Source: Pontiellaceae bacterium
GTDB taxonomy: Bacteria > Verrucomicrobiota > Kiritimatiellia > Kiritimatiellales > Pontiellaceae
Length of the DNA: 64,000 nt
Reading direction: 5' to 3'
Assembly (NCBI GenBank): GCA_016937035.1
Contig: JAFGWS010000138.1
Coordinates: 1-64,000 of the forward strand
The notes beneath the pieces were generated by a model. It had not been told where the DNA came from. It saw only the letters and a list, made by a program, of their open reading frames with translations, and did no database searches. This document shows positions 44,601-53,601 of this stretch, piece after piece. How positions within the stretch are numbered: the first letter of the stretch is position 1; the number at the start of each line of letters is the position of its first letter. The position numbers were made by a program, and so were the translations under genes.

Positions 44601-46112
44601 GCCGCCAGTCGGCGCGCCATCGGGACCACTGTTTTTTGGGGCATGGTTGCGGCCACGGTGTTCGGCATCGTGCTGGTTCCTGCATTGTATGCCTTCTTCG
44701 ACGGAATGCGGTCTAAAGCCGGGGCCTCGTGGAAGAAGCATCATGCGGCATCGTTGCTGATTCTTTTATGCGCTGGATTAACTCTCCTCACCGGATGCAT
44801 AAACATAGGGCCCAACCATACGCCTCCTTCATTCCCTGAACTGAACGATACGACGCCGGAGTCGGTCGATGCGGCGGAGTGGTGGACGCAGTTTAACGAT
44901 CCCGAGTTGGATCGGCTGATTGCGTTGGCGCTGGAGCATAATGCTGACCTGAAAAGCGCGATTGCAACGGTGCGCGAAGCGCGTGCTCAGTTGGGCGTGG
45001 CGCGGGGCGGATATGGTCCCTCGGTGGATGGGAGCGGACGTGTGGTGCGGCAGGAAACCGCAATAAATGCGGGCGGTTTGGGCTCTGCGCAGACGTTGTA
45101 CAGCGCCGGGCTGGATGCCGTCTGGGAGATTGATCTGTTCGGCGGTACACGTCGCAGTGTCGAAGCCGCCGTTGCCGATTGGGAGGCGCAGGAGGCGAAT
45201 CTCGGCGATGTGCAGGTGAGCGTAGCGGCAGAAACAGCGCTGGCCTATCTGCAACTGCGCACCAATGAACGATTGCTCGAAGTGGCTCAATCGACGCTGC
45301 AAGCCCAGCAGGATACCCTTGACCTGCAGGAATCGCGTTTGTCGGGTGGGCTGAGCAATGACCTTGCCGTACAACAGGCGCGCTATAATTTGGCGAGTAC
45401 ACGCGCTTCGATTCCGCCGATTCAAACGGCGATTGAACAGAGCCGGAATGCGTTGGCCGTTCTCGTTGGAGAGCTCCCCGGTGCGCTGGAGCTCTCAGAA
45501 AAAGGTGCGGGGGAAATAACTGCGGAGCGGAATCTTGAGGGCATTCCTGCCGATCTGTTACGCCGTCGTCCTGATGTTCGGCGTGCAGAGCGTCAATTGG
45601 CGGCTCAAACCGCGCGGATTGGACAGTCGAAGGCAGCGCTCTATCCCACATTCAGCTTGGTAGGCTCCATCGGGCTGGAATCGCTCAATGCGTCTTCCTT
45701 GGTTGAGAGCGACAGCGGCCGTTACAGCATTGCGCCCGGCGTGAGCTGGCCGATCTTCCATGCGGGGTCGATCCGGAGTTCGGTTAAGGTGCAGGAAGCG
45801 CGGCAGGAGCAGGCGCTGGCGGCGTATGAAAAGAGCGTACTGAATGCGGTGCGCGAGGTGCGCGATGCGTTGATGGATTATCAGATGGAGCGGGAGCGTT
45901 ACACCGCGCTCGAAAAGGCCGTGGAAGCGGCGCGCGGGGCAGAAGAAATTGCGAAGGACCGCAATGTGAACGGGCTTTCTGATTTCAATAATGTGTTAGA
46001 TGCGCAACGCGCGCTCTATGCACTGCAACGCGATCTGGCAATCAGTAAAGGGCGATTGGGCGAAACCACCGTGCGTCTTTATAAGGCGTTGGGCGGCGGA
46101 TGGTCGCTTTAG
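41610..46112 (+). CDS. RND multidrug pump fused to NodT-type outer-membrane factor
   Basis: One uninterrupted 1500-codon frame. Residues 1-1032 are a complete HAE1/AcrB-type pump: twelve transmembrane helices, proton-relay Asp pair in [14 protein letters not shown], Lys in [16 protein letters not shown], and TM12 ending [17 protein letters not shown]. Residues 1033-1500 are a complete NodT/OprM-type outer-membrane factor. That part starts with a lipoprotein signal ([17 protein letters not shown], then [14 protein letters not shown] with the lipobox LTGC at Cys1063), continues [11 protein letters not shown] and ends [13 protein letters not shown]. An internal ATG at 44706 begins exactly at this signal, so separate translation or signal-peptidase cleavage could give two proteins. 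The fusion may also be an assembly artefact only if a stop codon was miscalled; both halves are intact. Confidence 0.9.
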   Translation: MNLKPHKFNFSSVFIRRPRFAGVISIVMALAGLLSIFMLPVAQYPQIAPPQVTVSASYPGANAEVLAESVAAPIEQAVNGVDNMLYMSSSSDGNGGYSLSVTFEVGTDPDIAQVQVQNRVQRATPLLPSEVIEQGVSVQTEDSDMLGFIALMSPKGTKDQLFMSNYAYDYIRPSLERLPGVSSMMVFGAKYSMRVWLDSDRIAALGMSVDDVLGAIRQQNIQASPGSVGTVPSDDSARVSYTLQSKGRLSDPVDFENIIVRTDGTAVVRLKDVADVELGADSYTHNTQYNGGTAVGMFMTRTSGSNALETMNQIRAELKELEKQFPDDMKVVLPYDATEYVRTSISEIIKTLLITFAMVVFVCYLFLQDWRATLIPLLAIPVSLLSTFAVLMACGFSINTLTLFALILVIGIVVDDAIVVVERVLHLMETEGLDHKAATYRAMEDVSGAIVATTLVLLSIFVPVGFVGGITGRIYQQFALTISAAVVFSSTMALTLGPALCSTILRIPKEKKHGPLRWFNTMLGRGRNGYVAVARGLARRRVLTILCLVVAIGGSYFAFSNSPSSFLPEEDQGMIMGSLQLPEGATGSRTQEVLDQITPQIMETPGVDFTIGVSGFSLIGGSGENMGFVLVGLENWNKRKEASKSIEAIQQQLNGMMAGVPEAEVQLFVPPAIMGLGTSGGLEIQLQAIGDPDPHKLEAAMGRFLGPLNAMPEVMMAYSTYTASTPTLFVDVDRVKAEALDVQVSSIFASLQNQLGSRYVNDININGQVNCVIAQADWKYRQDPEAINRLYVKSRAGAMVPMASLVKVKTILAPRTVNRFNQFASASITAQLMPGTSSGDVMDKVEKLAKDTLPEEYSIAWSGLSYQERKTSGQSTTLILMALVFGYLFLVAQYESWTIPLPVILSVAVASFGALMGLFALKMSLSIYAQLGLILLIGLASKNAILIVEFAKSRREEGLSSLEAATDGAYQRFRAVLMTAFTFILGVLPMVLATGAGAASRRAIGTTVFWGMVAATVFGIVLVPALYAFFDGMRSKAGASWKKHHAASLLILLCAGLTLLTGCINIGPNHTPPSFPELNDTTPESVDAAEWWTQFNDPELDRLIALALEHNADLKSAIATVREARAQLGVARGGYGPSVDGSGRVVRQETAINAGGLGSAQTLYSAGLDAVWEIDLFGGTRRSVEAAVADWEAQEANLGDVQVSVAAETALAYLQLRTNERLLEVAQSTLQAQQDTLDLQESRLSGGLSNDLAVQQARYNLASTRASIPPIQTAIEQSRNALAVLVGELPGALELSEKGAGEITAERNLEGIPADLLRRRPDVRRAERQLAAQTARIGQSKAALYPTFSLVGSIGLESLNASSLVESDSGRYSIAPGVSWPIFHAGSIRSSVKVQEARQEQALAAYEKSVLNAVREVRDALMDYQMERERYTALEKAVEAARGAEEIAKDRNVNGLSDFNNVLDAQRALYALQRDLAISKGRLGETTVRLYKALGGGWSL

Positions 46113-46127
46113 CCTATGGCGTTTGGG

Positions 46128-46157
46128 CAGGGTGCCTAACGGGCACCCTGATTTTTT
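46128..46157 (+). terminator. Rho-independent terminator of the efflux operon
   Basis: CAGGGTGCC (46128-46136) pairs with GGCACCCTG (46142-46150) around TAACG, followed by ATTTTTT. It lies 15 bases after the fusion gene stop and abuts the converging HDOD gene. Confidence 0.92.
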
Positions 46158-46995
46158 ACATCGGTTGATCGATCTTATCGACTTCGTCCTGCAGCTCACA
46201 GAGGATCTGTTCGACAATCCGCAAGGTAATGCCGGTGCGTTTTTCCGATTCGTGGCAAACGGTGTAGCTGAGCCCGTCGATACCAAGTCCGGTTCCGGCC
46301 ATAAAGCAGATGGTATCTGAAATGTGGACGGCATCGACCGCGGTTTTATCACCTTCAACTTTTTCGGGATCATGGTGCCAGCGGACGGCATCAATGATGA
46401 TTTCCGGAAGTTTCCAGCGCCGAAGGAGTTCTGCGCCGACTTCGGCGTGGTCGATGCCGAGAACCATGGTCTCGGCCTGATTGAAGGGAATGTGCTCCTT
46501 GTGGGCCAATTCAAGAATCGGTTTGGCATCGACGGCTAAATAGTGTCCAAGCAACAGTTTGCCGATGTCGTGCAGAAGCGCGGCGGTGAAGGCAACGTCG
46601 CAAGCGGGTTTTTCTGTTTTCCTGGCAAGGATTTCGGTGCAGACCGCGCTGGAAATCAGATGTTTCCATAACACCTGCGGTGCCAGTTCATAACCGACGA
46701 CCGAGCGTTGTGCCACGCCCGAAGCCATTGAAAGGTAAACCATGCGGCGAATTGTCCGTATGCCCAGCCGAACGATCGCTTCGTTGACCGAGTGAATGGA
46801 TCGTGAAAACCCGAAAAAGGACGAGTTTGCAAAGCGCAGCAGGTTCGTGGTCAGCGACGGATCAAGTTGTATCGTTCTTACCAGTTTGGCTTGGTCAACG
46901 TTTTCATCGTTGAGCACATTAAGGGCCTCAACCGCCGGGCTGGTCAGATGCTCAATTGAGTCCAGTCCTGCTAGAATTTCAGTTCGTTTATCCAT
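46156..46995 (-). CDS. HDOD-domain signalling protein
   Basis: A 279-residue protein formed by one HDOD domain. The family-defining helices include LVRTIQLDPSLTTNLLRFAN and SIHSVNEAIVRLGIRTIRRM, and the degenerate HD region includes AALLHDIGKLLLGHY and RWHHDPEK. HDOD proteins act in signalling and gene-expression control without known hydrolase activity. Here, though, LLHDIGK and HH are kept, so residual metal binding is possible. It is the last gene of the chemotaxis operon, 20 bases after cheB, so a role in adapting or relaying chemotaxis output is plausible but unproven. Confidence 0.85.
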   Translation of the reverse strand: MDKRTEILAGLDSIEHLTSPAVEALNVLNDENVDQAKLVRTIQLDPSLTTNLLRFANSSFFGFSRSIHSVNEAIVRLGIRTIRRMVYLSMASGVAQRSVVGYELAPQVLWKHLISSAVCTEILARKTEKPACDVAFTAALLHDIGKLLLGHYLAVDAKPILELAHKEHIPFNQAETMVLGIDHAEVGAELLRRWKLPEIIIDAVRWHHDPEKVEGDKTAVDAVHISDTICFMAGTGLGIDGLSYTVCHESEKRTGITLRIVEQILCELQDEVDKIDQPM

Positions 46996-47015
46996 AAAAT
47001 CGACACCATTCTATC

Positions 47016-48062
47016 CTACCGACAAGCGGCTTCCAATAAAGATTTTGCCATTTCATTGAGTGGGCAAATGTGGTCCGCTGCCCCCAGTTTTATGGCCTCT
47101 TTGGGCATTCCAAAGACGATACAGCTGTTTTCATCCTGAGCAAAAGTGGTTGCCCCGGCATTTTTCATCGCCAGGAGGCCGTCGGCGCCATCGTTGCCCA
47201 TACCGGTGAGAATCGCTCCGACCGCGTTGGATCCGGCATATTTTGCGACGGAGTGAAAGAGAACATCCGCACTGGGGCGTTGGCGGCATACCGGCGGATC
47301 TTCATTAAGAAGCACCTGATATTGAGCTCCGCTGCGGGTGATGGTCATATGTTTTCCACCGGGGGCAATGAGAATCTGACCGGGAATAATGCGGTCGCCG
47401 GAAACGGCCTCTTTAATATTCATGGCGCAGAGGGTGTCGAGACGCTGAGCAAAGAGTTTCGTGAAGCGCGGCGGCATATGCTGTACCACGACAATGCCCG
47501 GCGTGGTGGCCGGCAGTTGCGTGAAAATATGCTGCAGCGTCTGAACGCCGCCGGTTGATGCGCCGATGGCGATAATTTTGTGGGTCGTCTGCAGCAACGC
47601 TGAGGAAGAAGGTCTGGGAGCGCTTTGAACGACGTTGGGGCGGGGAGCAAGCGAGTGTGCACGTGGTGCGTGGCGGATGAGTTCGGCCAGTTCATCGCAC
47701 GTATCCTGTACGCTGAACGATGACCCTGGTTTCTGTACCACATCCACGGCTCCGAGTTCCAACGCTTCCAGGGCCACCGGGCCTCCCCGTTCGCCCAGTG
47801 AGCTGACCACGATTACAGGCATGGGATGAGCGGCCATCAGTTTTCGAAGAAAGGCCAGACCGTCCATGCGCGGCATTTCGATGTCGAGCGTCAGTACATC
47901 GGGGTTGAGTTTAGCAATCTGGTCGCGTGCAACATAAGGATCCGGCGCGGTTCCAACCACCTCAATGCCCTCCTTTGCATTCAGTTCGCGCTCAAGAATT
48001 TTTCGAACAATTGCGGAGTCATCCACGATTAGAACCCGGATATTTTTTTTGGTATAAAGCAT
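47016..48062 (-). CDS. cheB: Chemotaxis protein-glutamate methylesterase CheB
   Basis: A 348-residue protein: receiver domain (RVLIVDDSAIVRKILE, phospho-acceptor in DVLTLDIEMPRMDGLAFL, Lys in VVQKPG), a linker rich in Pro/Ser/Arg, and the CheB methylesterase domain. The triad is Ser in IAIGASTGGVQTL, His in VVQHMPPRFT and Asp in TGMGNDGADGL. It demethylates or deamidates receptor glutamate sites under control of CheA. It follows cheD in the operon by six bases. Confidence 0.96.
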   Translation of the reverse strand: MLYTKKNIRVLIVDDSAIVRKILERELNAKEGIEVVGTAPDPYVARDQIAKLNPDVLTLDIEMPRMDGLAFLRKLMAAHPMPVIVVSSLGERGGPVALEALELGAVDVVQKPGSSFSVQDTCDELAELIRHAPRAHSLAPRPNVVQSAPRPSSSALLQTTHKIIAIGASTGGVQTLQHIFTQLPATTPGIVVVQHMPPRFTKLFAQRLDTLCAMNIKEAVSGDRIIPGQILIAPGGKHMTITRSGAQYQVLLNEDPPVCRQRPSADVLFHSVAKYAGSNAVGAILTGMGNDGADGLLAMKNAGATTFAQDENSCIVFGMPKEAIKLGAADHICPLNEMAKSLLEAACR

Positions 48063-48068
48063 AATAAT

Positions 48069-48557
48069 CTATAGCTCCTTAGATGTTCCGGCAAATTTAA
48101 CAACAACTTTTCCTGTTTCAATCTGCATGTAAAGAGTCCTTGCGACCTCTCCGCCGACGTCGGTGCTGGAGATCATCAGTCCGGCTTTCCAGAGCGCCTT
48201 TCGGATGGCGATAAAGTTCCGCTTTCCGATTTCAAAGTTGGCGGGTCCGTTCTGCATAGCGGCTCCGCCGGCCAGCTTAACGGTTAGATTGCCCCTTTGG
48301 GCCCCTCTGTTTTTCATTTCGTTGAGCAGGAAGGCCAGCCCGGTATCCGCAAACATATAGGGACGAATTTTCGCTTTGTTTTCGTCCAGCTTTGAATCGG
48401 GGAGTTGAAAGTGCAGCATGCCGCCGAGTTTGATTCGTTCATCATAAATACAGACGCCGATGCAGGAACCCAGTGAATACGTAACGATCACGTCGCTAGA
48501 GCTTCTAGAGACTTTTGCATCGGAAACGCCGACGGTTAATCTGGACTCGAGACTCAT
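48069..48557 (-). CDS. cheD: Chemoreceptor glutamine deamidase CheD
   Basis: A 162-residue CheD. The catalytic Cys lies in VTYSLGSCIGVCIYD and the catalytic His in LGGMLHFQLPDS, with GGAAMQNGPANFEIGKRN downstream. CheD deamidates receptor glutamines and, in CheC-containing systems, is regulated by CheC. Here two CheX/CheC-like proteins are in the same operon. Its ATG overlaps the cheR stop by four bases. Confidence 0.95.
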   Translation of the reverse strand: MSLESRLTVGVSDAKVSRSSSDVIVTYSLGSCIGVCIYDERIKLGGMLHFQLPDSKLDENKAKIRPYMFADTGLAFLLNEMKNRGAQRGNLTVKLAGGAAMQNGPANFEIGKRNFIAIRKALWKAGLMISSTDVGGEVARTLYMQIETGKVVVKFAGTSKEL

Positions 48558-49405
48558 GGTTTAACATATACGGCGGGACCATCGCCTTTGAAGGAATGTT
48601 TAATGCCCGAAAGAGATTCTGAGTGGCCGATAAACAGGACGCCCTTGGGTTTGAGCACTTGGTAAAACCGATCAACAATCTTTTGGTGAGTGATCTTGTC
48701 AAAATAGATGAAGACGTTTCGGCAGAAAATAAAATCAAGTTTTGTTATAGGCGGCCATTCCTGAACAAGATTGATCTGTTTAAAGAGGACCATTCTGCGC
48801 AGTTCCGGTTTTGCGGTGTAAAACCGCTCGGCGGTTTTGTTTTTATTCAGATCAAAATATTTGCGGCGCAGATCGGGAGGAATCGTGCTGACTCGTTCTT
48901 CAGTGTAACGACCGGCTGCCGCTTTTTTAAGGACGGCCGTCGAAATGTCGCTGGCCAGAATCTTAATGTCAGAGCGTTTATCTTCGGGAATGGCTTCGCT
49001 CAGGGTCATGGCTACCGTGTAGGGTTCTTCGCCGGTGGAACAGGCAGCACTCCAGCCGCGCAGGCGGATGGAAGCCGACCCGCGGGACTCGGCCAGTCGG
49101 GCGGGAACAATAACCGATTTCAGATAATCAAAGTGGCGCGATTCCCGAAAAAAGCTCGTCAGGTTTGTGCTGATCCGATCAATGAACTGCGTGAATAATG
49201 GACCGTTAATATCCTCCTTCACCATCGTGATATAATCGGCGTAGGATGAGAGGTTATACTGTCTGAGGTAGCGAGAAAGTCTCGAACGGACCAGTTCTTT
49301 TTTGTCATCGGTCAGATTGATTGCACAATGGGTGTAAACCAGATCGCGAATGGTTTCGAAGTCGTTGTTGCTCAGGTCGGCCAGTTGACGTGTAATAGGA
49401 TTCAT
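48554..49405 (-). CDS. cheR: Chemotaxis protein methyltransferase CheR
   Basis: A 283-residue SAM-dependent methyltransferase with the N-terminal all-helical domain (IRDLVYTHCAINLTDDKKEL). The catalytic domain has TSFFRESRHFDYL, RLRGWSAACSTGEEPYTVA (SAM-binding GxxxxxGEExYS), DISTAVLKKAAAGRYTEERV, FIFCRNVFIYFD and VLFIGHSESL. It methylates receptor glutamates. The cheA stop codon is immediately followed by its ATG. Confidence 0.96.
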   Translation of the reverse strand: MNPITRQLADLSNNDFETIRDLVYTHCAINLTDDKKELVRSRLSRYLRQYNLSSYADYITMVKEDINGPLFTQFIDRISTNLTSFFRESRHFDYLKSVIVPARLAESRGSASIRLRGWSAACSTGEEPYTVAMTLSEAIPEDKRSDIKILASDISTAVLKKAAAGRYTEERVSTIPPDLRRKYFDLNKNKTAERFYTAKPELRRMVLFKQINLVQEWPPITKLDFIFCRNVFIYFDKITHQKIVDRFYQVLKPKGVLFIGHSESLSGIKHSFKGDGPAVYVKP

Positions 49406-51529
49406 CTATTTCCTGTAAAGTTTTATGACGCCGGGGATGTCAAGAATCAAACGTACCATTCCGTCTCCCATAATTGCACCGCCGGAAACACCTTCGGTTT
49501 GATTTAGAAGCGGACCAAGACCTTTGATCACGACCTGCTGCTGATCGAGCAGATCGTCCACCAGCATACAGCAGGCTTCATTGTCTTCTTCAACAATCAC
49601 CACAAGCCCTTCACACGGATTGGTCGAGTCCGGTTTCAGGTCAAACAGTTCGTGCAGGCGTACCAACGGCAGAAGCTCATCTCGAACCAATACCATTTCG
49701 CGCTGACCATGTACGGTGGAAATCTGATCTTCTGTCGGGCGGAAACTGCGGCGTATGTTGTTGATCGGAATAATATATTTATCCCCACCCACGCGCACCA
49801 TTTGGCCGTCAATCACCGCCAGTGTCAGCGGCAGAGTGACGGTAAACGTGGTTCCGACGCCCGGGGTCGAGGCGATATCAATTTTGCCGCGAAGTTCTTC
49901 AATATTCCGTCGAACCACATCCATGCCTACGCCGCGTCCGGAAATGCTGGTGACCTGAGCCGCCGTGGAAAAACCGGGTTGGAAAATGACGCCGAAAATT
50001 TCCTGATCTGAGGTGGGGATCTGATCGGGAAAAATGATGCCCCGCTCGATCGCTTTTTCGAGCAGCTTTTCTCGGTTCAGGCCACGGCCGTCGTCCGAAA
50101 TTTCAATAACGATAGAGCCAGCAGAGTGATAAGCCTTCAGCAAAATTGTTCCTTGGGGCGGTTTCCCTGCCGCTTTGCGTTCTTCAATAGGTTCAACGCC
50201 GTGGTCAACAGAGTTGCGGATCATATGAACCAAGGGGTCCGCCAATTTGTCGACGATCGTACGGTCAAGTTCGGTCTGTTCACCTTCCATCACCAGGTCA
50301 ACGTCTTTGTCGGACTCTCTGCGGGAAAGATCGCGTGTCATGCGCGCCATCTTTTGGAATACCCCTTGAATGGGAACCATGCGCATGGACATGGCCAGCT
50401 CCTGTAGCTCGCGGATAATTTTCCCTTGGTGCACGGTGTTCCGCATCAGTTCATGATCGCTGTTTCCTTTGCCTCGAAGTGATTCTGATACCATCAGCTG
50501 AGCAATCACCAGTTCTCCAACCATGTTGACGAGATTATCCAGTCGATCCGTGCTGACTTTGATTTTTTCATCCAGCTTTGGGGCTGTTTTTTTTGCGGAA
50601 GCGGCCTGGGGTGCCGAGGCGGAAGGGCGAGATGGGGCAGGTGCCGCACTGCCTGTAGGGGTCGGCACCGAGACGGGGGCCGCTGAAATCTCTTCTTCGG
50701 GTCCTTCCTGTTTCGATTCTTCCGGTTGCGGTTGCGTCGGGGCGGTCGGTGTTGCAGCAGAAGCTTCTCCGGAGACGCATTGTTTCAGGAGATCTGCAAG
50801 CTCGTTCAATCCTTCTTGATGTGGGACGACGCCATTGTTGGAAATAGCATCGCGCAGGTTGTTCACCATCTTTTTCAGCATGTCGATGGACTTGAAGATT
50901 GCGTCGGCATTTTGATCGACAAGGGGAAGTTCGCCTTTGCGGGCGAGATCAAGCAGGTTTTCTGCGTTGTGCGTTAAAAGGCCGATCTGATTGAGGTTCA
51001 TAAAACCCGCCATGCCCTTGATGGTGTGGAATGAGCGGAAAATCAGATTAAGTGTGTCGGATGATTCGGGATTGTCTTCGAGGCTAAGCATCCCGCCTTC
51101 AGCGGCTTCAAGATGTTCGGATGCTTCTGAAATAAAATCTTCAATCAGCGGAAGATCGTCTTGAGGGATAACATATTCTTCGATCGGTTGGACTTCCGGT
51201 TCCGGTTCAACTTCCGGTTCCGGTTCAACTTCCGGTTCCGGCGCAGGCTTGGGCGAAGAAGGCTTCTGCTCATCGCCAATTAATATCAGGTAGACATCGG
51301 CCAAAACGGCAGGATTTAAGTCATCGTTTTCAACACAAGTCTGCAGTTTGCGGGAAGCTTTCCAGACGGCATCGATCGTTGCGATGTCGAGTCCGTCTGC
51401 ATTGGAAAGCAGTTCGACCAAGTCGTTCATCAGTTTCATCAGTCCCTCCTTTTCAGGAGGACTTCCCGTCAGGCCAAACGCCTGAGCGGCGTCTTCTGCA
51501 AGTTTTTTTACGCTGGATCGATCTGCCAT
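49406..51529 (-). CDS. cheA: Chemotaxis histidine kinase CheA, apparently without P2
   Basis: A 707-residue kinase. Residues 1-95 form a helical segment of unknown family. A Pro/Glu repeat (EPEVEPEPEVEPEPEVQP) leads to the Hpt domain (RSFHTIKGMAGFMNLNQIG, phospho-His). A ~90-residue Pro/Ala/Ser linker follows, where a CheY-binding P2 domain would normally sit. Then come P3 (STDRLDNLVNMVGELVIAQL), the P4 ATPase (LVHMIRNSVDHGVEP, DDGRGLNREKL, SGRGVGMDVVRRNI) and the P5 CheW-like domain to the C-terminus. Absence of P2 is judged by eye from composition. Confidence 0.94.
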   Translation of the reverse strand: MADRSSVKKLAEDAAQAFGLTGSPPEKEGLMKLMNDLVELLSNADGLDIATIDAVWKASRKLQTCVENDDLNPAVLADVYLILIGDEQKPSSPKPAPEPEVEPEPEVEPEPEVQPIEEYVIPQDDLPLIEDFISEASEHLEAAEGGMLSLEDNPESSDTLNLIFRSFHTIKGMAGFMNLNQIGLLTHNAENLLDLARKGELPLVDQNADAIFKSIDMLKKMVNNLRDAISNNGVVPHQEGLNELADLLKQCVSGEASAATPTAPTQPQPEESKQEGPEEEISAAPVSVPTPTGSAAPAPSRPSASAPQAASAKKTAPKLDEKIKVSTDRLDNLVNMVGELVIAQLMVSESLRGKGNSDHELMRNTVHQGKIIRELQELAMSMRMVPIQGVFQKMARMTRDLSRRESDKDVDLVMEGEQTELDRTIVDKLADPLVHMIRNSVDHGVEPIEERKAAGKPPQGTILLKAYHSAGSIVIEISDDGRGLNREKLLEKAIERGIIFPDQIPTSDQEIFGVIFQPGFSTAAQVTSISGRGVGMDVVRRNIEELRGKIDIASTPGVGTTFTVTLPLTLAVIDGQMVRVGGDKYIIPINNIRRSFRPTEDQISTVHGQREMVLVRDELLPLVRLHELFDLKPDSTNPCEGLVVIVEEDNEACCMLVDDLLDQQQVVIKGLGPLLNQTEGVSGGAIMGDGMVRLILDIPGVIKLYRK

Positions 51530-51543
51530 GGCTCAGCCTTTCA

Positions 51544-52128
51544 TTAAGTGAAACTAGGGAACACGACCCGTAAGTTGAACGGATCAAGACCGGCGAGTTC
51601 AAATTTGTGAGTGAAGACATCGTAGGCGGGAACTTCCGGTTCCAGCTCCAATCCCACCGTCCCAACGGGAACGGGCAGGCGCAGGCGCAGAGTGATCTCT
51701 TCGCCCAGACTTTCTACATCGGAACACCCTTCACGAAAAATCTTATTGAAAGAACCCACTAATAAGTTACCGATTTCCCCTACCGCATCTGCCAATGCCG
51801 CAGCTTCCTCGGCATTGCCACGTACGCATTGTTCCTTAATGCGGGGGAGGGGCTGCATGATGGTAAGCCCGCCCAGTGAAAAGAGTGCCGGTTTGTCGAA
51901 AATGACCATAAAGGAGCCGGTTCCAGCTCCGCCATAGGCAATGCGACTGACGGCGATAATTCCAGCGCTCTCTTCCTTGAGAGCATTCGGCGACAACTTT
52001 TTTTCGGTGATGCAGGAGGTGTTGAATTTTTTTTCAAACATCCAGTAATAGCCGTTGCAGAAATCATTCATGGCGGCCAGAGAGACTTGTTTCAGCTCTT
52101 CTTCGGTAAGTTGGGATAGTTCTTTCAT
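51544..52128 (-). CDS. CheX/CheC-like chemotaxis phosphatase, longer paralogue
   Basis: A 194-residue protein in the CheC/CheX fold. The helix LADAVGEIGNLLVGSFNKIF carries the E-x-x-N phosphatase pair. A preceding region FMVIFDKPALFSLGGLTIM fits the central beta-sheet. Only one E-x-x-N is visible, as in CheX. It probably dephosphorylates CheY-P. The start at 52128 (MKELSQLT) lies four bases after the stop of the next-upstream gene, with GGAAAA at 9-14 bases; an in-frame ATG at 52143 would overlap that gene. Its C-terminus extends beyond usual CheX length. Confidence 0.75.
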   Translation of the reverse strand: MKELSQLTEEELKQVSLAAMNDFCNGYYWMFEKKFNTSCITEKKLSPNALKEESAGIIAVSRIAYGGAGTGSFMVIFDKPALFSLGGLTIMQPLPRIKEQCVRGNAEEAAALADAVGEIGNLLVGSFNKIFREGCSDVESLGEEITLRLRLPVPVGTVGLELEPEVPAYDVFTHKFELAGLDPFNLRVVFPSFT

Positions 52129-52132
52129 TTGC

Positions 52133-52615
52133 TTATTTTCCATCCAAATATACAACATGAACTTCGAGACAGTAGGTGTCATCAACGCCGACCGTTGTAC
52201 TTATGCATGCTTCCCCGGCCCGCAGATGATGAATCATTTCCTGTCCGCTGAATACGGTGGGAGCGGAAACAACCAGCTCTCCGACGGTTTCATAGGCCAG
52301 CGATTTTATACTTCCCATAATCATATTTGAGATTTCTCCCATTGCGTCTGCAATATCAGACTGTTCGATGGGATCATCCTCCTCAAATGCCAACAGGTTT
52401 GCGGTGATGGCCTTTGCACACTCAAGGCTTCCGCGCACCGTAAGAGAGCCTTCATATTTTCCCATAAAGGAGACGCTCGCAAATACGGATTTTTCATGAT
52501 CAATCGTTTCGTCGATCGGCGCGGTCGGATCAATTGCCATAAAGACCATGGAGGTGAATACCTGACTAATCGCCTCTCTCAGAGTGGCTATGCTGCATAT
52601 GGGTTTATCGTTCAT
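52133..52615 (-). CDS. cheX: CheX-like chemotaxis phosphatase
   Basis: A 160-residue CheX-type protein with IADAMGEISNMIMGSIKSLA containing the E-x-x-N catalytic pair, a beta-sheet region KSVFASVSFMGKYEGSLTVR, and a terminal strand CLEVHVVYLDG. It is expected to remove phosphate from CheY-P. Of two adjacent ATG codons, the second (52615) is better spaced from GAGGAT. It stands between cheY and the longer CheX/CheC-like gene, and the two may form a heterodimer; that is inference. Confidence 0.8.
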   Translation of the reverse strand: MNDKPICSIATLREAISQVFTSMVFMAIDPTAPIDETIDHEKSVFASVSFMGKYEGSLTVRGSLECAKAITANLLAFEEDDPIEQSDIADAMGEISNMIMGSIKSLAYETVGELVVSAPTVFSGQEMIHHLRAGEACISTTVGVDDTYCLEVHVVYLDGK

Positions 52616-52647
52616 CATATCCTCATTATGTAAAGATTAAGTAATGA

Positions 52648-53022
52648 TCAAAGCAGGGGCGTGAGCTTCTCTTGGAATTTTTCCGGAGTGAACGGTTTTC
52701 CGATATAGCCGTCGGCACCACTGCGCAGTGCCTCTGCCACGAACGCCGGAGAACTTTCTGTTGTCACCATGATAATCTTCGTTTTAGCGCAATGAGGGAG
52801 TTCATCCCGTACTTTTTTGACCATCTCCGTTCCGCGCATGCCCTGCATGTTGACATCGCAGAGGACGACATCAACGGGACGTTGTGAAAGTATTGAAAAA
52901 CCTTCTTCACCGCTCTCGGCTTCCAGTGTTTCCGAAAAGTTGATACCCGACATGCGAATGGTCCGTTTTATGATTCTGCGCATGGTTGAGGAATCATCGA
53001 TTATCAATAACGAGTCGCTCAT
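52648..53022 (-). CDS. cheY: Single-domain response regulator CheY
   Basis: A 124-residue receiver domain: acidic pocket in SLLIIDDSSTMRRIIKRTIR, phospho-acceptor Asp in VDVVLCDVNMQGMRGTEMV, Thr in IIMVTTESSP and Lys in DGYIGKPFTPEKFQ. It probably carries the signal from CheA to the motor or other output. GGGGAGATT before ATG is a strong ribosome site. No flagellar genes are in this window, so the output could be flagella or type IV pili. Confidence 0.95.
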   Translation of the reverse strand: MSDSLLIIDDSSTMRRIIKRTIRMSGINFSETLEAESGEEGFSILSQRPVDVVLCDVNMQGMRGTEMVKKVRDELPHCAKTKIIMVTTESSPAFVAEALRSGADGYIGKPFTPEKFQEKLTPLL

Positions 53023-53063
53023 AATCTCCCCTGTTTCAATGTTTGTTTTTTTTGGACGTGAAA

Positions 53064-53585
53064 TTAACTGGTAATCTGAACAACTTCTTCAGCCATTTCG
53101 GCCCAGTCCGCCGTGTTTGTACTGGATAGAACTTTGTCGATATCCAAGAGGATCTTGACGTTTCCGCCAATCTTTCCCATGCCGCGGATAAAGTCAATTC
53201 TGTGTGTTCCACCAAACTGCGGCGGAGGCTCAATCTGTTCAATCTGGATGTCGAGTACCTCAGAAACTTTGTCTACAATCACTCCGGTAGGCGTGATGCG
53301 CCCGTCGTGTTCATTCTCAACCACAATAATGCAGGTCTGGTCGTCAATGTCCTTTTCCTCCATGCCGAAGCGTCCGCGCAGATCCACAATTGGAATCACT
53401 TGACCCCGAAGATTAATCACGCCTTTGATATCATTGGATGTTTTAGGAACTCTGGTGATCTCCTGATAGCCGACAATTTCTCGGACTTTCAGGATTTCGA
53501 GGCCGTATTCCTCGCTGCCAAGAGCGAAGGTGAGATACTTCCCGGCCAAATGGCTTCCTACTTCTGTTAAGGTTGTGTTTGACAT
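53064..53585 (-). CDS. cheW: Chemotaxis coupling protein CheW
   Basis: A 173-residue CheW-like beta-barrel: YLTFALGSEEYGLEILKVREI, TRVPKTSNDIKGVINLRGQV, IPIVDLRGRFGM and GVIVDKVSEVLDI. It links receptors to CheA. Start ATG 53583-53585 (MSNTTLTEVG) with AAGAGG upstream is chosen; the frame is open 23 codons further, into the MCP tail. It follows the MCP gene by 16 bases. Confidence 0.95.
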   Translation of the reverse strand: MSNTTLTEVGSHLAGKYLTFALGSEEYGLEILKVREIVGYQEITRVPKTSNDIKGVINLRGQVIPIVDLRGRFGMEEKDIDDQTCIIVVENEHDGRITPTGVIVDKVSEVLDIQIEQIEPPPQFGGTHRIDFIRGMGKIGGNVKILLDIDKVLSSTNTADWAEMAEEVVQITS

Positions 53586-53601
53586 ATTTTGCCTCTTCTT
53601 T

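Noticed and set aside
44690..44760. Frameshift or missed stop as the cause of the RND/OMF fusion
   Set aside because: The frame is continuous without disturbance, both halves align end to end with their families, and the joint falls at a neat signal peptide. It remains the main alternative and is listed as the refuting test.
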